From contig NZ_CP039644.1 of assembly GCF_004923315.1 (NCBI RefSeq), positions 124,001 through 188,000 on the forward strand: a DNA stretch of 64,000 bases. Direction: 5' to 3'. Every line of letters begins with the position of its first letter. Positions within the stretch are counted from its first letter, which is position 1. Below, piece by piece: positions 17,826 to 26,693 of this stretch. The notes beneath the pieces were generated by a model. That model worked only from the letters and a program-made list of their open reading frames with translations. It searched no databases and was not told the DNA's origin. The position numbers and the translations under genes are program-made. This DNA comes from Azospirillum sp. TSA2s (GTDB taxonomy: Bacteria > Pseudomonadota > Alphaproteobacteria > Azospirillales > Azospirillaceae).

Positions 17826-19031
17826 TCAGGCCCTTGCCGGCTGTGCAAGGGGAGTGTCGGGAAAGGCGCCGGCCAGAAAGGCGGCCGGGCTGTTGGCCTG
17901 TCGATAGGCGGGGGAAAGCGCGGCGGCGGCGGCCGTCAATGCCGGCAACCGCTCCACCAGCTCCGTAATTGCCGTAATCAGACCGTCTTGCGCGCCAGGT
18001 TGGAGGCGCACGCCGGCCGAGGCGTCGACGGCCTGTTCCCAACGGCTCAGTTCCCGCTCCATCCAGGTTCCGGTGGTGACCAGGACCGGTTTGCCGAGGC
18101 TCAAGGCTTCGGCAAAAACGCGCGAGCTGCGCATGGCGTAGGCGCCGGCCTCATAGGGCAGCAGAACAGCGGCGGAGCGCCGCAGCAGATCATGGTAGGC
18201 CCGCTGGTCGAGCGGCCGGTCGATCAGGTCGACATGGGGCAGGGCCCGCAGGGCCTCGCCCAGCTGGGTGCCGGCGCCGGACCGGCCGGTGTGCAGCGCC
18301 AGCCGCAGGCTGCACAGCCGGGAAGCATGACGGAACAGGGTGTCGACCAAAGCCGGGAACCCCTTTTCCAAACGCCCCTCGCCGACATAGGCCAGCTGCA
18401 CCGGGCCGTCCGGCGGCTGCGCGGCACCGCCGGGCCCCAAGTCGATCGGCATCGGCAGGGTCGCCACCGGATGGGCGAGCAGATCCTGAAGGTGGGCGGC
18501 CAGCTCCTGGTTGTCGCTGGCGAGGCGGACCGGCGCGTCGGCGATGGCGGTCCAGGGCCGCAGCGCACGCTTCAAGAGGGCGGTGGCGACCTCGACATCC
18601 TCCGGTGCGGTCTGAAAGGCCGGAGGGAACATCGTCTGCAGGCACACGCCGGGCCGGGACGGGCCCAAGCGCGCGTACCAGCGGTACAGCCCGTTGATGT
18701 GGCCGCTGTGGGCGGTGTGCAGGAGGATGCGGTCCGCCGGGGTGAGGGCGGGAAAGCTCAAGCGGTCTAAATCCTGCTCGATCCCCTCGCTCAGCCGCAT
18801 CCAGCGCCAGGGGGCGACGAACTCCGGCGGCCCGGCATGGGTCAGGTAAGGCGGCAGGGAAAAGCCGCGGACCACCCCGAGCTCCTCGGCGAGCCCGGCA
18901 TCGCAGTCCTTGTGCCCGACCAGCGCCGCTTCGATGCCATGGCAGCGGGCATGCTCGATGAGCGCGCGGTTGAATTCGTAATGGTGTCCGACCCGGCCGG
19001 TCAGGCCCGGGTCAAGGATGATGATGCGCAT
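17826..19031 (-). CDS. GT4-type glycosyltransferase
   Basis: 401 residues beginning MRIIILDPGLTGRVGHHYEFN, a GT-B N-terminal strand with the glycine-rich GRVGHH turn. The C-terminal Rossmann half has LAYVGEGRLEKGF and AVLLPYEAGAYAMRSSRVFAEAL, the EX7E-like donor-binding region of family 4 transferases, followed by GKPVLVTTGTWME. ATG 19031 is chosen because the protein then begins directly on the first beta strand; an in-frame start at 19088 adds a basic leader. Sugar and acceptor are unknown. It is upstream of the hypothetical gene at 17271 on the same strand. Confidence 0.86.
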   Translation of the reverse strand: MRIIILDPGLTGRVGHHYEFNRALIEHARCHGIEAALVGHKDCDAGLAEELGVVRGFSLPPYLTHAGPPEFVAPWRWMRLSEGIEQDLDRLSFPALTPADRILLHTAHSGHINGLYRWYARLGPSRPGVCLQTMFPPAFQTAPEDVEVATALLKRALRPWTAIADAPVRLASDNQELAAHLQDLLAHPVATLPMPIDLGPGGAAQPPDGPVQLAYVGEGRLEKGFPALVDTLFRHASRLCSLRLALHTGRSGAGTQLGEALRALPHVDLIDRPLDQRAYHDLLRRSAAVLLPYEAGAYAMRSSRVFAEALSLGKPVLVTTGTWMERELSRWEQAVDASAGVRLQPGAQDGLITAITELVERLPALTAAAAALSPAYRQANSPAAFLAGAFPDTPLAQPARA

Positions 19032-19119
19032 GCTGCCGGCCTCCCGCTGGACCTGCCAAGCTCTGCCGGTCCTTACGCCGCGGGTCAAGGGCTGGAGGGC
19101 AGCATGGAAGCAGGAAGGA

Positions 19120-19659
19120 TTACGGTTCGGCCGGGACAGGAGGCTCGGTGGCGCCGGAGGGCGCCTTCATCGGCGCTTTCGGGTCATAAAGCCCAAGCTG
19201 CTGCAGACTGAGCATGAAGCGGGCGCCAAGCTCGTTCATCGAGGTCGCGACGATGGCGATCTCCTTGGCGGACATCGACGGGCTGTCATAGGTCACCCGG
19301 CCATAGGCGCGGTAGGTCAAGCGTATCCCGATGTCCGGCGTCTCGCCCTGCAGCCAGGAGCCGTGCAGGATGCGGTTGCGCTCCTTGCTGAGCTGGCTGG
19401 CCTGTTCACACAGATCGGTGATCTGGGCCGCCGCGTCGCTGGCGAGCTTCTGTCCGGCAAGCGCCTTGATGGAGTCCAGCCGCGCCTTGACCTGCATGTT
19501 GGCGCTGATGGTAAGGAACTCCACATGCTCGACCCCCAGCAGGCGCGACAGGCACAGCGCGATCACCTCCTCCAGATGGGCCCAGGATACCGCGACCATG
19601 CCGATGGCGCAGTACATCTTGGTGCTGAGCGGACCCTGCCGGACAACAAGGGTGGTCAT
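19120..19659 (-). CDS. Conserved-looking hypothetical protein with HEPN-like RNxxxH motif
   Basis: 179 residues from ATG 19659, with AGGAAG about eight bases upstream. The first 120 residues are predicted all-helical: VSWAHLEEVIALCLSRLLG, then a long helix, then KERNRILHGSW near 92-102. RNRILH fits the R-x4-H motif of the HEPN superfamily, whose members include RNases in toxin-antitoxin and defence systems and also non-catalytic versions. The C-terminal tail is Pro/Ala rich. No nucleotidyltransferase partner is adjacent, so a toxin role is not supported by context. HEPN membership is my inference from one motif and helical pattern. Confidence 0.68.
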   Translation of the reverse strand: MTTLVVRQGPLSTKMYCAIGMVAVSWAHLEEVIALCLSRLLGVEHVEFLTISANMQVKARLDSIKALAGQKLASDAAAQITDLCEQASQLSKERNRILHGSWLQGETPDIGIRLTYRAYGRVTYDSPSMSAKEIAIVATSMNELGARFMLSLQQLGLYDPKAPMKAPSGATEPPVPAEP

Positions 19660-20038
19660 GGACGGGACTTCCTGCCGGTTCTGGCGCTCTAGAGGAGGAG
19701 GGCGGGTGATGAAGGATCTCACATAAGGTCAGACATGTCCGGGACAAGACATCCGGTTCAAGATGGGAGGCAAAGCAGGAATTGGGACCAGGGCACCACC
19801 AATGGATCAGGATAGGGAGGAAGGCAAGCAAGAGCCAGAGATTTTACTCAGGTGAAACGCCCATCAAATCCACAGACCATATAAAGCCAAGAAATATTAA
19901 ATAAAATTATAAGATATTATCATGATAACTAAACATGAAATTTTATCATGAAACAGTCTCCCGCCAGGAAGGCTTGGACGCCGCGCCCCATCCTGCGCCA
20001 TGATGCGCGAGCCTCCAGCCTGCTCGCACGCCCCCTTG
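19660..20038. promoter_or_regulatory. AT-rich divergent intergenic region with TCATGA palindromes
   Basis: About 380 bases lie between the divergent starts at 19659 and 20039. From about 19860 to 19955 the DNA is strongly AT-rich. It contains the perfect 12-base palindrome TTATCATGATAA at 19917-19928, ACATGA at 19933 and a second TCATGA at 19946-19951. Promoter-like AT-rich hexamers are present, but I cannot place a unique -35/-10 pair. No gene is evident. Confidence 0.5.
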
Positions 20039-21946
20039 ATGCCGTCAATCCAAGAGTCCCTGACCACCGCCGAGCAGCTTTACGCCGCCCACCGCTTCGA
20101 GGATGCCGCCCGGCTTGTCCGTGCGGTGCTGCCTCTGGTGCCGGACCATGCTGTCGCCCGCCATCTGCTCGGCACCGCGCTGTGCGCGGCCGGCCGGGTG
20201 GAGCAGGGGCTGGGCCACATCACCGCCGCCCTGCTGCTCGATCCCGGCCAGCCGGCTTATGCGGTCAACCGAGCGGTCCTGCTGCAGGCTTGCGGCCAGC
20301 GGGCCATGGCGGAGCGGGCGCATCGCCGCGCTCTGCGCCTGCGGCCGGGCGACGGCCGGCTGCTGGACGGGCTGGGAACGTGCTTGGGGGAGCTTGGGCA
20401 TTCCGACGAAGCGCTGGGCCTGTTGCGGTACCGGGCGGCCTTGACCCCGGAGGTTGGAGACGTCTATCGCAAGATCGCCATTTTGCAGCAACGCACCGGC
20501 CGGTTGGCCGAGGCCCGGCAGGCCTACCGCCGCGCGTGGCGGCTGGGCGGCGGGGACGGACTGCTGCTGCGCGAGGCCTTGAGCCTGCCGGTGATCCCGC
20601 GGTCGCTCGCTGAAATCCAGGAAAGCCGGGCCCGGTGCGCCGCGGTGCTCGAGGAGGCGCGGGGGCTGGGGCTGCGCATCGCCGACCCGCTGCGCGAGGT
20701 GGGCGTCACCTCCTTCTTCTTGTCCTATCATGGCCTGGACGACCGCGGCTTGAACGTCGAACTGGCCCGGCTGTACAGGCAGGCCTGCCCGTCGCTTCTC
20801 TACACCGCTCCCCATTGCCGGGAGCCGGACGCCTCGGCCCGCCGGCAGGAGATGGCGGGCCGGCGGTTGCGCATCGGCTTCGTGTCCGATCACTTCCATG
20901 CCCACACCATCGGCATGCTGAACCAGGGGCTGGTCGAACGGCTGTCGCGCGACCGCTTCGAGGTGGTGCTGTTCTTCACCCCCGGGCCGGAGGATGACCT
21001 GCGCCGCCACCTGAAAGCGGTGGCCGACCAGGCGATCGACGTCCCCGCCACCCTGGAGGAGGCCCGCCGCATCATCGCCGACGCCCGGCTCGACATCCTC
21101 TACTACACCGACATCGGCATGTCGCCCTTCACCTATTTCCTGGCCTTCGCACGGCTGGCGCCGCTGCAGTGCCTGAGCTGGGGGCATCCCGACACCACCG
21201 GCATCCCGACCCTGGACCTCTTCTTGAGCTGTGACGCGATGGAGCCGGAGGATGGCGAGGCGCAGTACAGCGAGCGCCTGGTCCGCCTGCCCGGTCCCAC
21301 CGTGCATTACCGGCGCCCGGTGCTGCCCGAGCCGCGCAAGACCCGCAGTGCGTTCGGGCTGCCATCAGAGGGCACTCTTTATCTTTGTCCCCAAAGCCTG
21401 TTCAAGCTCCACCCGGACTACGATCCGGTTCTGGTCGACATCCTCCGCCGCGACCCCGGCGGCACCCTCGCCTTCGTCGATCCGCGCGAGCAGGGCCAAG
21501 CCCTGCTGGAGCGGCTTGCGCCCAAAGGCCCGGACGTGGCCGGGCGCATCCGCCTGTTGCCGGGGCTGGGGGCGATGGATTTCCTCGCCCTGACGGCAGA
21601 CGCCGACGTGATGCTCGATCCCTTCCATTACAGCGGCGGCAAGACCACCCTGGAGGCGCTCGCCTTCGGCACCCCGGTGGTGACCTGGCCCGGAGCCTTC
21701 ATGCGGGGTCGGCACACGCTCGGCTTCTATCGGCTGATGGACCTTTACGACTGCGTGGCCCGCGACCCGGACGATTACGTGTACCGGGCGGTGCGGCTGG
21801 GCACCGATCCGCAGCTGCGCGCGCTCGTGCGCGCCCGCATCCTGCAGCGCAGCGGTGTGCTGTTCGAGAACACCGACACGGTGCGCGCGCTTGAGGCTGC
21901 CCTGTGCGCCCCCGTCCCGCCACAGCCAGCCGGCGCCGACGCCTGA
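20039..21946 (+). CDS. TPR-SPINDLY/OGT-like glycosyltransferase (GT41), second copy
   Basis: 635 residues. TPR repeats cover about 5-165. The GT41 domain begins near 278 with LRIGFVSDHFHAHTIGML, where HAHTI takes the place of the catalytic-type histidine motif. A later LCPQSLFKLHPDYDPV matches the lysine-containing UDP-binding motif, and LDPFHYSGGKTTLEAL matches the family's conserved GGxTTxEAL-like loop. It resembles the gene at 2338 but is clearly diverged. The start is uncertain: neither ATG 20039 nor ATG 20000 has a good ribosome site, and the TPR begins just after 20039. Protein or glycan acceptor unknown. Confidence 0.87.
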   Translation: MPSIQESLTTAEQLYAAHRFEDAARLVRAVLPLVPDHAVARHLLGTALCAAGRVEQGLGHITAALLLDPGQPAYAVNRAVLLQACGQRAMAERAHRRALRLRPGDGRLLDGLGTCLGELGHSDEALGLLRYRAALTPEVGDVYRKIAILQQRTGRLAEARQAYRRAWRLGGGDGLLLREALSLPVIPRSLAEIQESRARCAAVLEEARGLGLRIADPLREVGVTSFFLSYHGLDDRGLNVELARLYRQACPSLLYTAPHCREPDASARRQEMAGRRLRIGFVSDHFHAHTIGMLNQGLVERLSRDRFEVVLFFTPGPEDDLRRHLKAVADQAIDVPATLEEARRIIADARLDILYYTDIGMSPFTYFLAFARLAPLQCLSWGHPDTTGIPTLDLFLSCDAMEPEDGEAQYSERLVRLPGPTVHYRRPVLPEPRKTRSAFGLPSEGTLYLCPQSLFKLHPDYDPVLVDILRRDPGGTLAFVDPREQGQALLERLAPKGPDVAGRIRLLPGLGAMDFLALTADADVMLDPFHYSGGKTTLEALAFGTPVVTWPGAFMRGRHTLGFYRLMDLYDCVARDPDDYVYRAVRLGTDPQLRALVRARILQRSGVLFENTDTVRALEAALCAPVPPQPAGADA

Positions 21947-22094
21947 GCAAGGATCGGCGACTATGCCGATTTTCATGATTAGACATCATGACGTGAAATC
22001 GTGGCGTGCCTTCATCTGGTGAAACGGCTTCCTAAACCCTCGAGGCGCGGCGTATGGTGCCGGCGTAAGACGCAACCTTAGCCATGGACGCTCC
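21947..22094. promoter_or_regulatory. Upstream region of VirC1/ParA-like gene with paired TCATGA motifs
   Basis: TCATGA occurs at 21973-21978 and 21986-21991, 13 bases apart. The second copy extends to TCATGACGTGA, and the same 11 bases recur at 22943-22953, upstream of the following RHH-like gene. This suggests an operator or centromere-like site recognised by the RHH-like product. Confidence 0.45.
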
Positions 22095-22775
22095 ATGACC
22101 CGCATCACCAGCTTCGCCTCGACCAAGGGCGGCGTCGGCAAGACCAGCCTTGTCATGGCGCTCACCACCGAACTGCGCCGGCGCGGACAGAGCGTCCTGC
22201 TGCTCGACTGCGACCCCAACCGTCATCTGGCCGAATGGGCGCGCCGGCGCCGCGATGCGGGCGTCACGGTCATCGAGGAGGTCACCGAAGCCACTGTGCG
22301 CCAGATGGTGCAGGAGCATGCCGGCCGCCATGACCACACCCTCATCGATCTGGCCGGCTTCGGCAACCTGACCATGCTCTATGCCTTTTCTGTCAGCGAC
22401 GGGGTGATGATCCCGACCCAACAGTCCTTCATGGACATCAAGGAGACGGTGCGCACCTTCAAGGTGGTGGCCGATTCCATCGGTGTGCTGAAACACACCC
22501 CCGTCTCCAGCGTGGTGATCGTCCGCACCCAGGCCGCCATCGAATCCCGGGTCGACCGCCATGCCCGCGATCTGCTGGCCGAGCATGGCGTGCCGACCTT
22601 CCGCACCGAACTGATCGAGCGCTCGCTGATCAAGGAGATGAGCTACACCGGGCAGGGGCCTGGCGAGGTCAACCCGGCCAGCAACGCCGATCACAATGTG
22701 CGCGCCATAACTGACGAATATCTGGCCTTCCTGGACGCCGCCCCGCAAAACCCGCTGGTCGCCCGTGCGGCGTGA
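22095..22775 (+). CDS. ParA-family ATPase, VirC1-like
   Basis: 226 residues. The deviant Walker A KGGVGKT at 11-17 and the LLLDCDPN strand identify a MinD/ParA-type ATPase. The length and the pattern of a short C-terminal half resemble VirC1, which recruits relaxosomes to the VirD4 coupling protein in Agrobacterium, as well as small ParA plasmid-partition proteins. It is followed by a small protein with an RHH-like C-terminus, reproducing a VirC1-VirC2 or ParA-RHH pair. The window also has a full VirB/VirD4 system and relaxase, supporting a transfer role, but a second ParA (34265) with ParB already serves partition. Function inferred, not proven. Confidence 0.85.
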   Translation: MTRITSFASTKGGVGKTSLVMALTTELRRRGQSVLLLDCDPNRHLAEWARRRRDAGVTVIEEVTEATVRQMVQEHAGRHDHTLIDLAGFGNLTMLYAFSVSDGVMIPTQQSFMDIKETVRTFKVVADSIGVLKHTPVSSVVIVRTQAAIESRVDRHARDLLAEHGVPTFRTELIERSLIKEMSYTGQGPGEVNPASNADHNVRAITDEYLAFLDAAPQNPLVARAA

Positions 22776-22984
22776 GTCCTGCCGATCCGGGAGCGCAACC
22801 ACGCAAGCCCCCTTCGCTTGCAAGAGACGGCCTCATGCCATGTCTTCATGAAACCATGACTTGGAACATTCTCCAGCATCGACGGGGCGGCCCTGCAGGG
22901 AATGGGAGAAGAGCTTGACCGCGACCTTTTGATGGCTCTATTTCATGACGTGATTTGTTGATCTCATGCCCTCAAGAGAGCGCC
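22776..22984. promoter_or_regulatory. Spacer between VirC1-like and RHH-like genes with TCATGA motifs
   Basis: TCATGA at 22846-22851 and 22943-22948. The latter is part of TCATGACGTGA, repeated from 21986. Local AT content is raised. The spacer of over 200 bases suggests the second gene has its own control. Confidence 0.4.
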
Positions 22985-23332
22985 ATGCCGCCCAAGACCA
23001 TCCGTCCGCCGCTCGGCGGCATCGATCCGAGCGTGTATGTCGACCCGATCCGGGAATATGGACTGAAGAAGGGGTTTCTGCCGACCGACCCCTCTGAGCC
23101 CACCGCAGCGCGGCCACCGGCGTCCTCCGTGCCGGAGGCCGCGCCGCCGCGCCTGATCCGGCCGGCTCCCACCCGTCCCTGGCAGGCGATGCTGCCCGAT
23201 TACTTGGTGGAGGAGCTGCGTCAAGCCGCCGCACGCGAGGGCACGGCGCAGAAGGTGGTGGTGCTGCGGGCGCTGCGCCAAGCCGGCTTCCGGGTGGAGG
23301 ACATCGACCTTCAGGATCTGCGCCGGCGCTGA
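22985..23332 (+). CDS. Small protein with RHH-like C-terminus, VirC2/partition type
   Basis: 115 residues from ATG 22985. The first about 65 residues are Pro/Ala-rich and probably disordered. The C-terminal 50 residues, LPDYLVEELRQAAAREG followed by VVVLRALRQAGFRV, fit a short strand plus two helices as in ribbon-helix-helix DNA-binding proteins. VirC2 shares this layout of a flexible N-terminus and C-terminal RHH fold and binds overdrive next to the T-DNA border; ParA-linked centromere-binding proteins are similar. Repeated TCATGACGTGA copies upstream of this gene and upstream of the ATPase are candidate binding sites. RHH assignment is by pattern, not alignment. Confidence 0.72.
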   Translation: MPPKTIRPPLGGIDPSVYVDPIREYGLKKGFLPTDPSEPTAARPPASSVPEAAPPRLIRPAPTRPWQAMLPDYLVEELRQAAAREGTAQKVVVLRALRQAGFRVEDIDLQDLRRR

Positions 23333-23514
23333 GCGACAGGGGAGCTGAACGCTCTTGCGGGCAGAGGCTCTTGCGTTGCGCCGCTGCACCACCTCCCGTG
23401 CCATTGCTGGAACAAGCCTGGGCTGGGCCAAGGCGCGGGTTTGACTTCGCCGGTTGCTCCGTCTATGCCCTTTTTCAGATTTTTCGCTGCAACGCCCACT
23501 GTCAGGGTTTGACC

Positions 23515-24879
23515 ATGTTGACCGACACCGCGGTTGTGCCGAAGCCGGCTCCCACCACGGCCTCCCAAGCGGGTCAGGGTTTGACCATCGCGATGCTGGA
23601 GCGCATGCTCGCCGACCAGCCGCGCGACCCGAATGTGTGGAGCGCACTCGGTGCGCTCTTGCGCCAGCAGGGCAAGAGCCAGCAGGCGATTGCCTGCCAG
23701 CACCGGGCCTTGGGGTTCGATCCCAACCATGCCGGCGCCTGGACCAATCTCGGCAATGTGCTGGCCGACCAGGAGCGCTATGGGGAAGCGATCGCCGCGC
23801 ATGAGAAGGCGGTGGCGCTGTCGCGCGGTGCGTTGTCCTACATCACCAACTACATCGTCGCCTTGCGCCATGGCTGCCAGTTTGACCGCGCCCTGCAGGT
23901 GCTCGACCATGCCCTTAAGGTCGATCCCACCAATGCCCAGCTCCGCTGGGACCGGGTGCTGACCTTGCTGCAGCTCGGGCGTTATGCCGAGGGCTTGCGC
24001 GACTATGACTGCCGGCTGGCGCTGCCGAGCTATCAAAACCGCAAGCCGCCGGGGCAGATGTGGGACGGCAGCCCCTTGAACGGGCGGACCATCCTCGTCA
24101 ACACCGAGCAGGGCTTCGGCGACGCCCTGCTCACCGCCCGCTATGTGCCGCTGGTTAAGGCGCAGGGTGGCCGCGTCATCCTGGAGTGCCATCCCGAACT
24201 CGGCCGCGTGCTGGGCGACCTGCCCGGGGTCGACGCCGTGATGCCGGCCGGAGCGCCCTGGCCAGCCTACGATGTCTATTGTCCGCTGATGAGCCTGCCG
24301 GAGCGCCTCGGCACCACCCTTGATACGGTTCCGGCCCCCACACCGATCACCGTTCCGGCCAACGCCCGCGCCAAAGCGGCAAGCCTGGTGCCGGTCGGTG
24401 CCGACACGCTGAATGTCGGCATCATCTGGTCGGGGCGGGTGACCTTCAAGGACAACACCCGCCGGGCCACCAACCTGACGCGCTTCCTGCGCTTCCTGGA
24501 GGTTCCGTCGGTCCGCCTGTTCAGCCTGCAAAAGGGGCCCCCCGAAGCCGAGCTCGACACGCTCGGCACCAGCATGTTGGTCACCCCGCTGGGGCCGCAC
24601 TTCAGCGACTTCGCCGACACCGCGGCGGTTCTGGAGCGGCTTGATCTCATCATCATGACCGACAGCTCGGTGGCGCATCTCGCCGGCTCGCTCGGCCGGC
24701 CGGTGTGGAATCTGCTGCAGTATATGCCCTACTGGATTTACGGTCACGACACCGACCGGACGCCGTGGTACCCGTCGATGCGGCTGTTCCGGCAAAAGAC
24801 CCCCGGAGACTGGGATCAGGTCTTCGCCGAGGTGGAGCAGGCGCTGCGCGCTCTGGTGGCGCAGCGCCGTCAACGCTGA
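23515..24879 (+). CDS. TPR protein with GT9-like (heptosyltransferase-type) domain
   Basis: 454 residues. TPR repeats run about 20-160. The rest resembles GT9-type GT-B proteins: ILVNTEQGFGDALLTARYVP near 180-200 matches the GxGD motif at the start of the fold, LNVGIIWSG begins the second Rossmann half, and IMTDSSVAHLAGSLGRPVW near 380-398 is the characteristic donor-site motif. Similar TPR-GT9 proteins are common in alphaproteobacterial surface-glycan loci. ATG 23515 has AGGG eight bases upstream; the open frame extends to 23371 but that part looks non-coding. The sugar is unknown. Confidence 0.86.
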   Translation: MLTDTAVVPKPAPTTASQAGQGLTIAMLERMLADQPRDPNVWSALGALLRQQGKSQQAIACQHRALGFDPNHAGAWTNLGNVLADQERYGEAIAAHEKAVALSRGALSYITNYIVALRHGCQFDRALQVLDHALKVDPTNAQLRWDRVLTLLQLGRYAEGLRDYDCRLALPSYQNRKPPGQMWDGSPLNGRTILVNTEQGFGDALLTARYVPLVKAQGGRVILECHPELGRVLGDLPGVDAVMPAGAPWPAYDVYCPLMSLPERLGTTLDTVPAPTPITVPANARAKAASLVPVGADTLNVGIIWSGRVTFKDNTRRATNLTRFLRFLEVPSVRLFSLQKGPPEAELDTLGTSMLVTPLGPHFSDFADTAAVLERLDLIIMTDSSVAHLAGSLGRPVWNLLQYMPYWIYGHDTDRTPWYPSMRLFRQKTPGDWDQVFAEVEQALRALVAQRRQR

Positions 24880-24938
24880 GGAGGCGGTGTCCGGAGCCGC
24901 GGGGAGGAGAGGTGGCAAGGCTCCCCCGCCGGGCCGCC

Positions 24939-25124
24939 TCACCCGCGCGTGAACAGGAGATTGCCCAGCGCAAACAAGGCGACACTCGCCGCCGTGCCGG
25001 CGGCAGGGTGGATCACCTCCTCGCGCGTCAGGATAAAGGCAAAGACGGACAGTTGGATCGAGGCGAAGACCAGAACCACGCCGGCGATCATCATGAACAA
25101 GCCTGCTGTGCCCAGGTTGCTCAT
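24939..25124 (-). CDS. Small two-helix membrane protein
   Basis: 61 residues from ATG 25124. A GGGAGGG ribosome site ends just before the in-frame ATG at 25130, so 25124 has the better spacing. Two hydrophobic segments, about residues 7-28 and 40-57, are separated by a polar turn (LTREEVIHPAAG), so it should insert as a hairpin in the inner membrane. No signal cleavage site. The family is not recognised. It is convergent to the TPR-GT9 gene and divergent from the CgeB-like gene across an AT-rich spacer. Confidence 0.7.
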   Translation of the reverse strand: MSNLGTAGLFMMIAGVVLVFASIQLSVFAFILTREEVIHPAAGTAASVALFALGNLLFTRG

Positions 25125-25455
25125 ACCCATCCCTCCCGCTGTCCCTCGCCGGCTGCCGATGGCAAATCCCGGCAGCTGACGATGGGATAGGACGGCTGAT
25201 TGCAGGATAAGCCTGCGCTGCGCGGTGCCATTCATGGTCAAGCTGGAAAGTGCCAACGGGCAGTCCGAGCTGCGGCACAGCCCTGCCAAAATTCTCATTT
25301 CATGATTTTTTTAAACCATTAAAACAATTAAAATGATGATTTCATGATATCGATAAGGGCTGGACGTTCTTCGCTGTGTTGACGTTGGTCGACCGCTGGT
25401 GAGAGGGTCGCGAGCCGCGACCGGCGGCCGTCCCAATGGATTTTCCTAAGCCGTC
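25125..25455. promoter_or_regulatory. AT-rich divergent spacer with two TTTCATGAT copies
   Basis: The block 25290-25350 is markedly AT-rich and contains TTTCATGATTT with core TCATGA at 25300-25305, and TTTCATGATAT with core at 25342-25347. Together with the intervening A/T tracts it is a strong promoter or protein-binding candidate. No gene is seen. Confidence 0.45.
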
Positions 25456-26676
25456 ATGCCCAGTGAACCGGACAGCATCGCCGTCATTTTGCCTCAGCGC
25501 GTGGTTGATCCGCATGAAAGCTTGCGGCTTGCAGCACACACCTACCGCACGGCTCTTGAGGAGGAGGGATGCCCGACGCTGGTCATCGACCTCGATCAGT
25601 TCCGCCAAACGGATGCCGAAGCCCTGTGCGCGCCGCAGGTGCGGGGGATTTTCAGTGACGGCGGGTGGATCAACACCGTCCAGGTGGCGACAGCACATGG
25701 CCCCAAGGCGCTGGTCGATCTTCTGAAAAAGCCGGTGGTGGCGCTCATCAACGACAATCCCTGCGCCTACTGGATGCCGCAGGTGATCGCACAGGACCGC
25801 CCGCATCAGACCACCGCCTTCCTGGACCCTGACTTCGCCACCTTGTGGTCGCGTTGGGCCGCCCCGGCGGGGCGGCACCAGGTCTATGTGCCGGCCTGCC
25901 CGGTTCCTCCCCTCAACGCCCCGGAGGGCGAGCGTGCCATCGATATCCTCGTGGCGGTGTCCGTGCGGCCGGCCGACCAGTTCCGCGCCATGGTGCGCGC
26001 CAATTTCCACGACCCAATCTTCCTGCGGCTGTTCGACGGGATCGTCGACACCGGGCTCGGGCCGAGCGGGACCAGCCTTGCCTTCAGCACGCTCACCGAC
26101 GACGTCTGCCGCTCTCTGGGGGTGCGCCTTGACCATCGCTCACCGGCTCAACGCTATCTTCTCTATGCCGCCGACGGCTTCATCCGCAACCAGCGGCGGC
26201 ACATGATGCTCACCGCTCTGGCCGGACAGCCGATCCTCCTCGTCGGCGGCGGGCCCGAGGTGCCGGTGCATCCACACACGCGCCGTCTCCCGGCCATGCC
26301 GCACGCCGACCTGCTGCGCTTGTATGGGCAGGCCCGTACGGTGGTGGTGTCGCCGCCTTATGCCGGAGGGCTCAGCGAACGAGTGATCCAGCCGATGGCC
26401 GCGGGCGCCCTCGTGCTGTCGCCTCCAACCGGGATGAGCGACCGCCTGTTGGGGCGGGACCGCGTTTTCGTGACAGTGCGCGCCGATTTCGCGGATGTGC
26501 AGACGGGCTTGGACCGGGCGCGCGACCCCGTCTTCCGCAGTCAAGCCGTCGCCGGGGCTCTGGACAGCGTGCGGCAGCGCTTCTCCCCGGCCGCGCTGGC
26601 CAAACAGATCCTGTCCTGGATCGATCGCCAGTTGGACACCGGCCAGCCGGGCACCGACCGGGCGGCGGTCCGGTGA
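25456..26676 (+). CDS. CgeB/Glyco_trans_1_2-like glycosyltransferase
   Basis: 406 residues. The C-terminal half has the GT-B donor half of CgeB-like proteins: LLRLYGQARTVVVSPPYAGG is followed by a V(I)QPMAAGALVLSPP motif, where the usual E(A/G)xAxG becomes QPMAAG, and HPHTRRLPAMPHAD precedes it. The N-terminal half, with PVVALINDNPCAYW, matches the DUF3880-like acceptor half. Donor and acceptor are unknown. The stop overlaps the region just before the next gene's start (ATG 26694) by proximity of 17 bases, so the two are probably one operon. Confidence 0.82.
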   Translation: MPSEPDSIAVILPQRVVDPHESLRLAAHTYRTALEEEGCPTLVIDLDQFRQTDAEALCAPQVRGIFSDGGWINTVQVATAHGPKALVDLLKKPVVALINDNPCAYWMPQVIAQDRPHQTTAFLDPDFATLWSRWAAPAGRHQVYVPACPVPPLNAPEGERAIDILVAVSVRPADQFRAMVRANFHDPIFLRLFDGIVDTGLGPSGTSLAFSTLTDDVCRSLGVRLDHRSPAQRYLLYAADGFIRNQRRHMMLTALAGQPILLVGGGPEVPVHPHTRRLPAMPHADLLRLYGQARTVVVSPPYAGGLSERVIQPMAAGALVLSPPTGMSDRLLGRDRVFVTVRADFADVQTGLDRARDPVFRSQAVAGALDSVRQRFSPAALAKQILSWIDRQLDTGQPGTDRAAVR

Positions 26677-26693
26677 CGAGGAAAGGACCGGCG

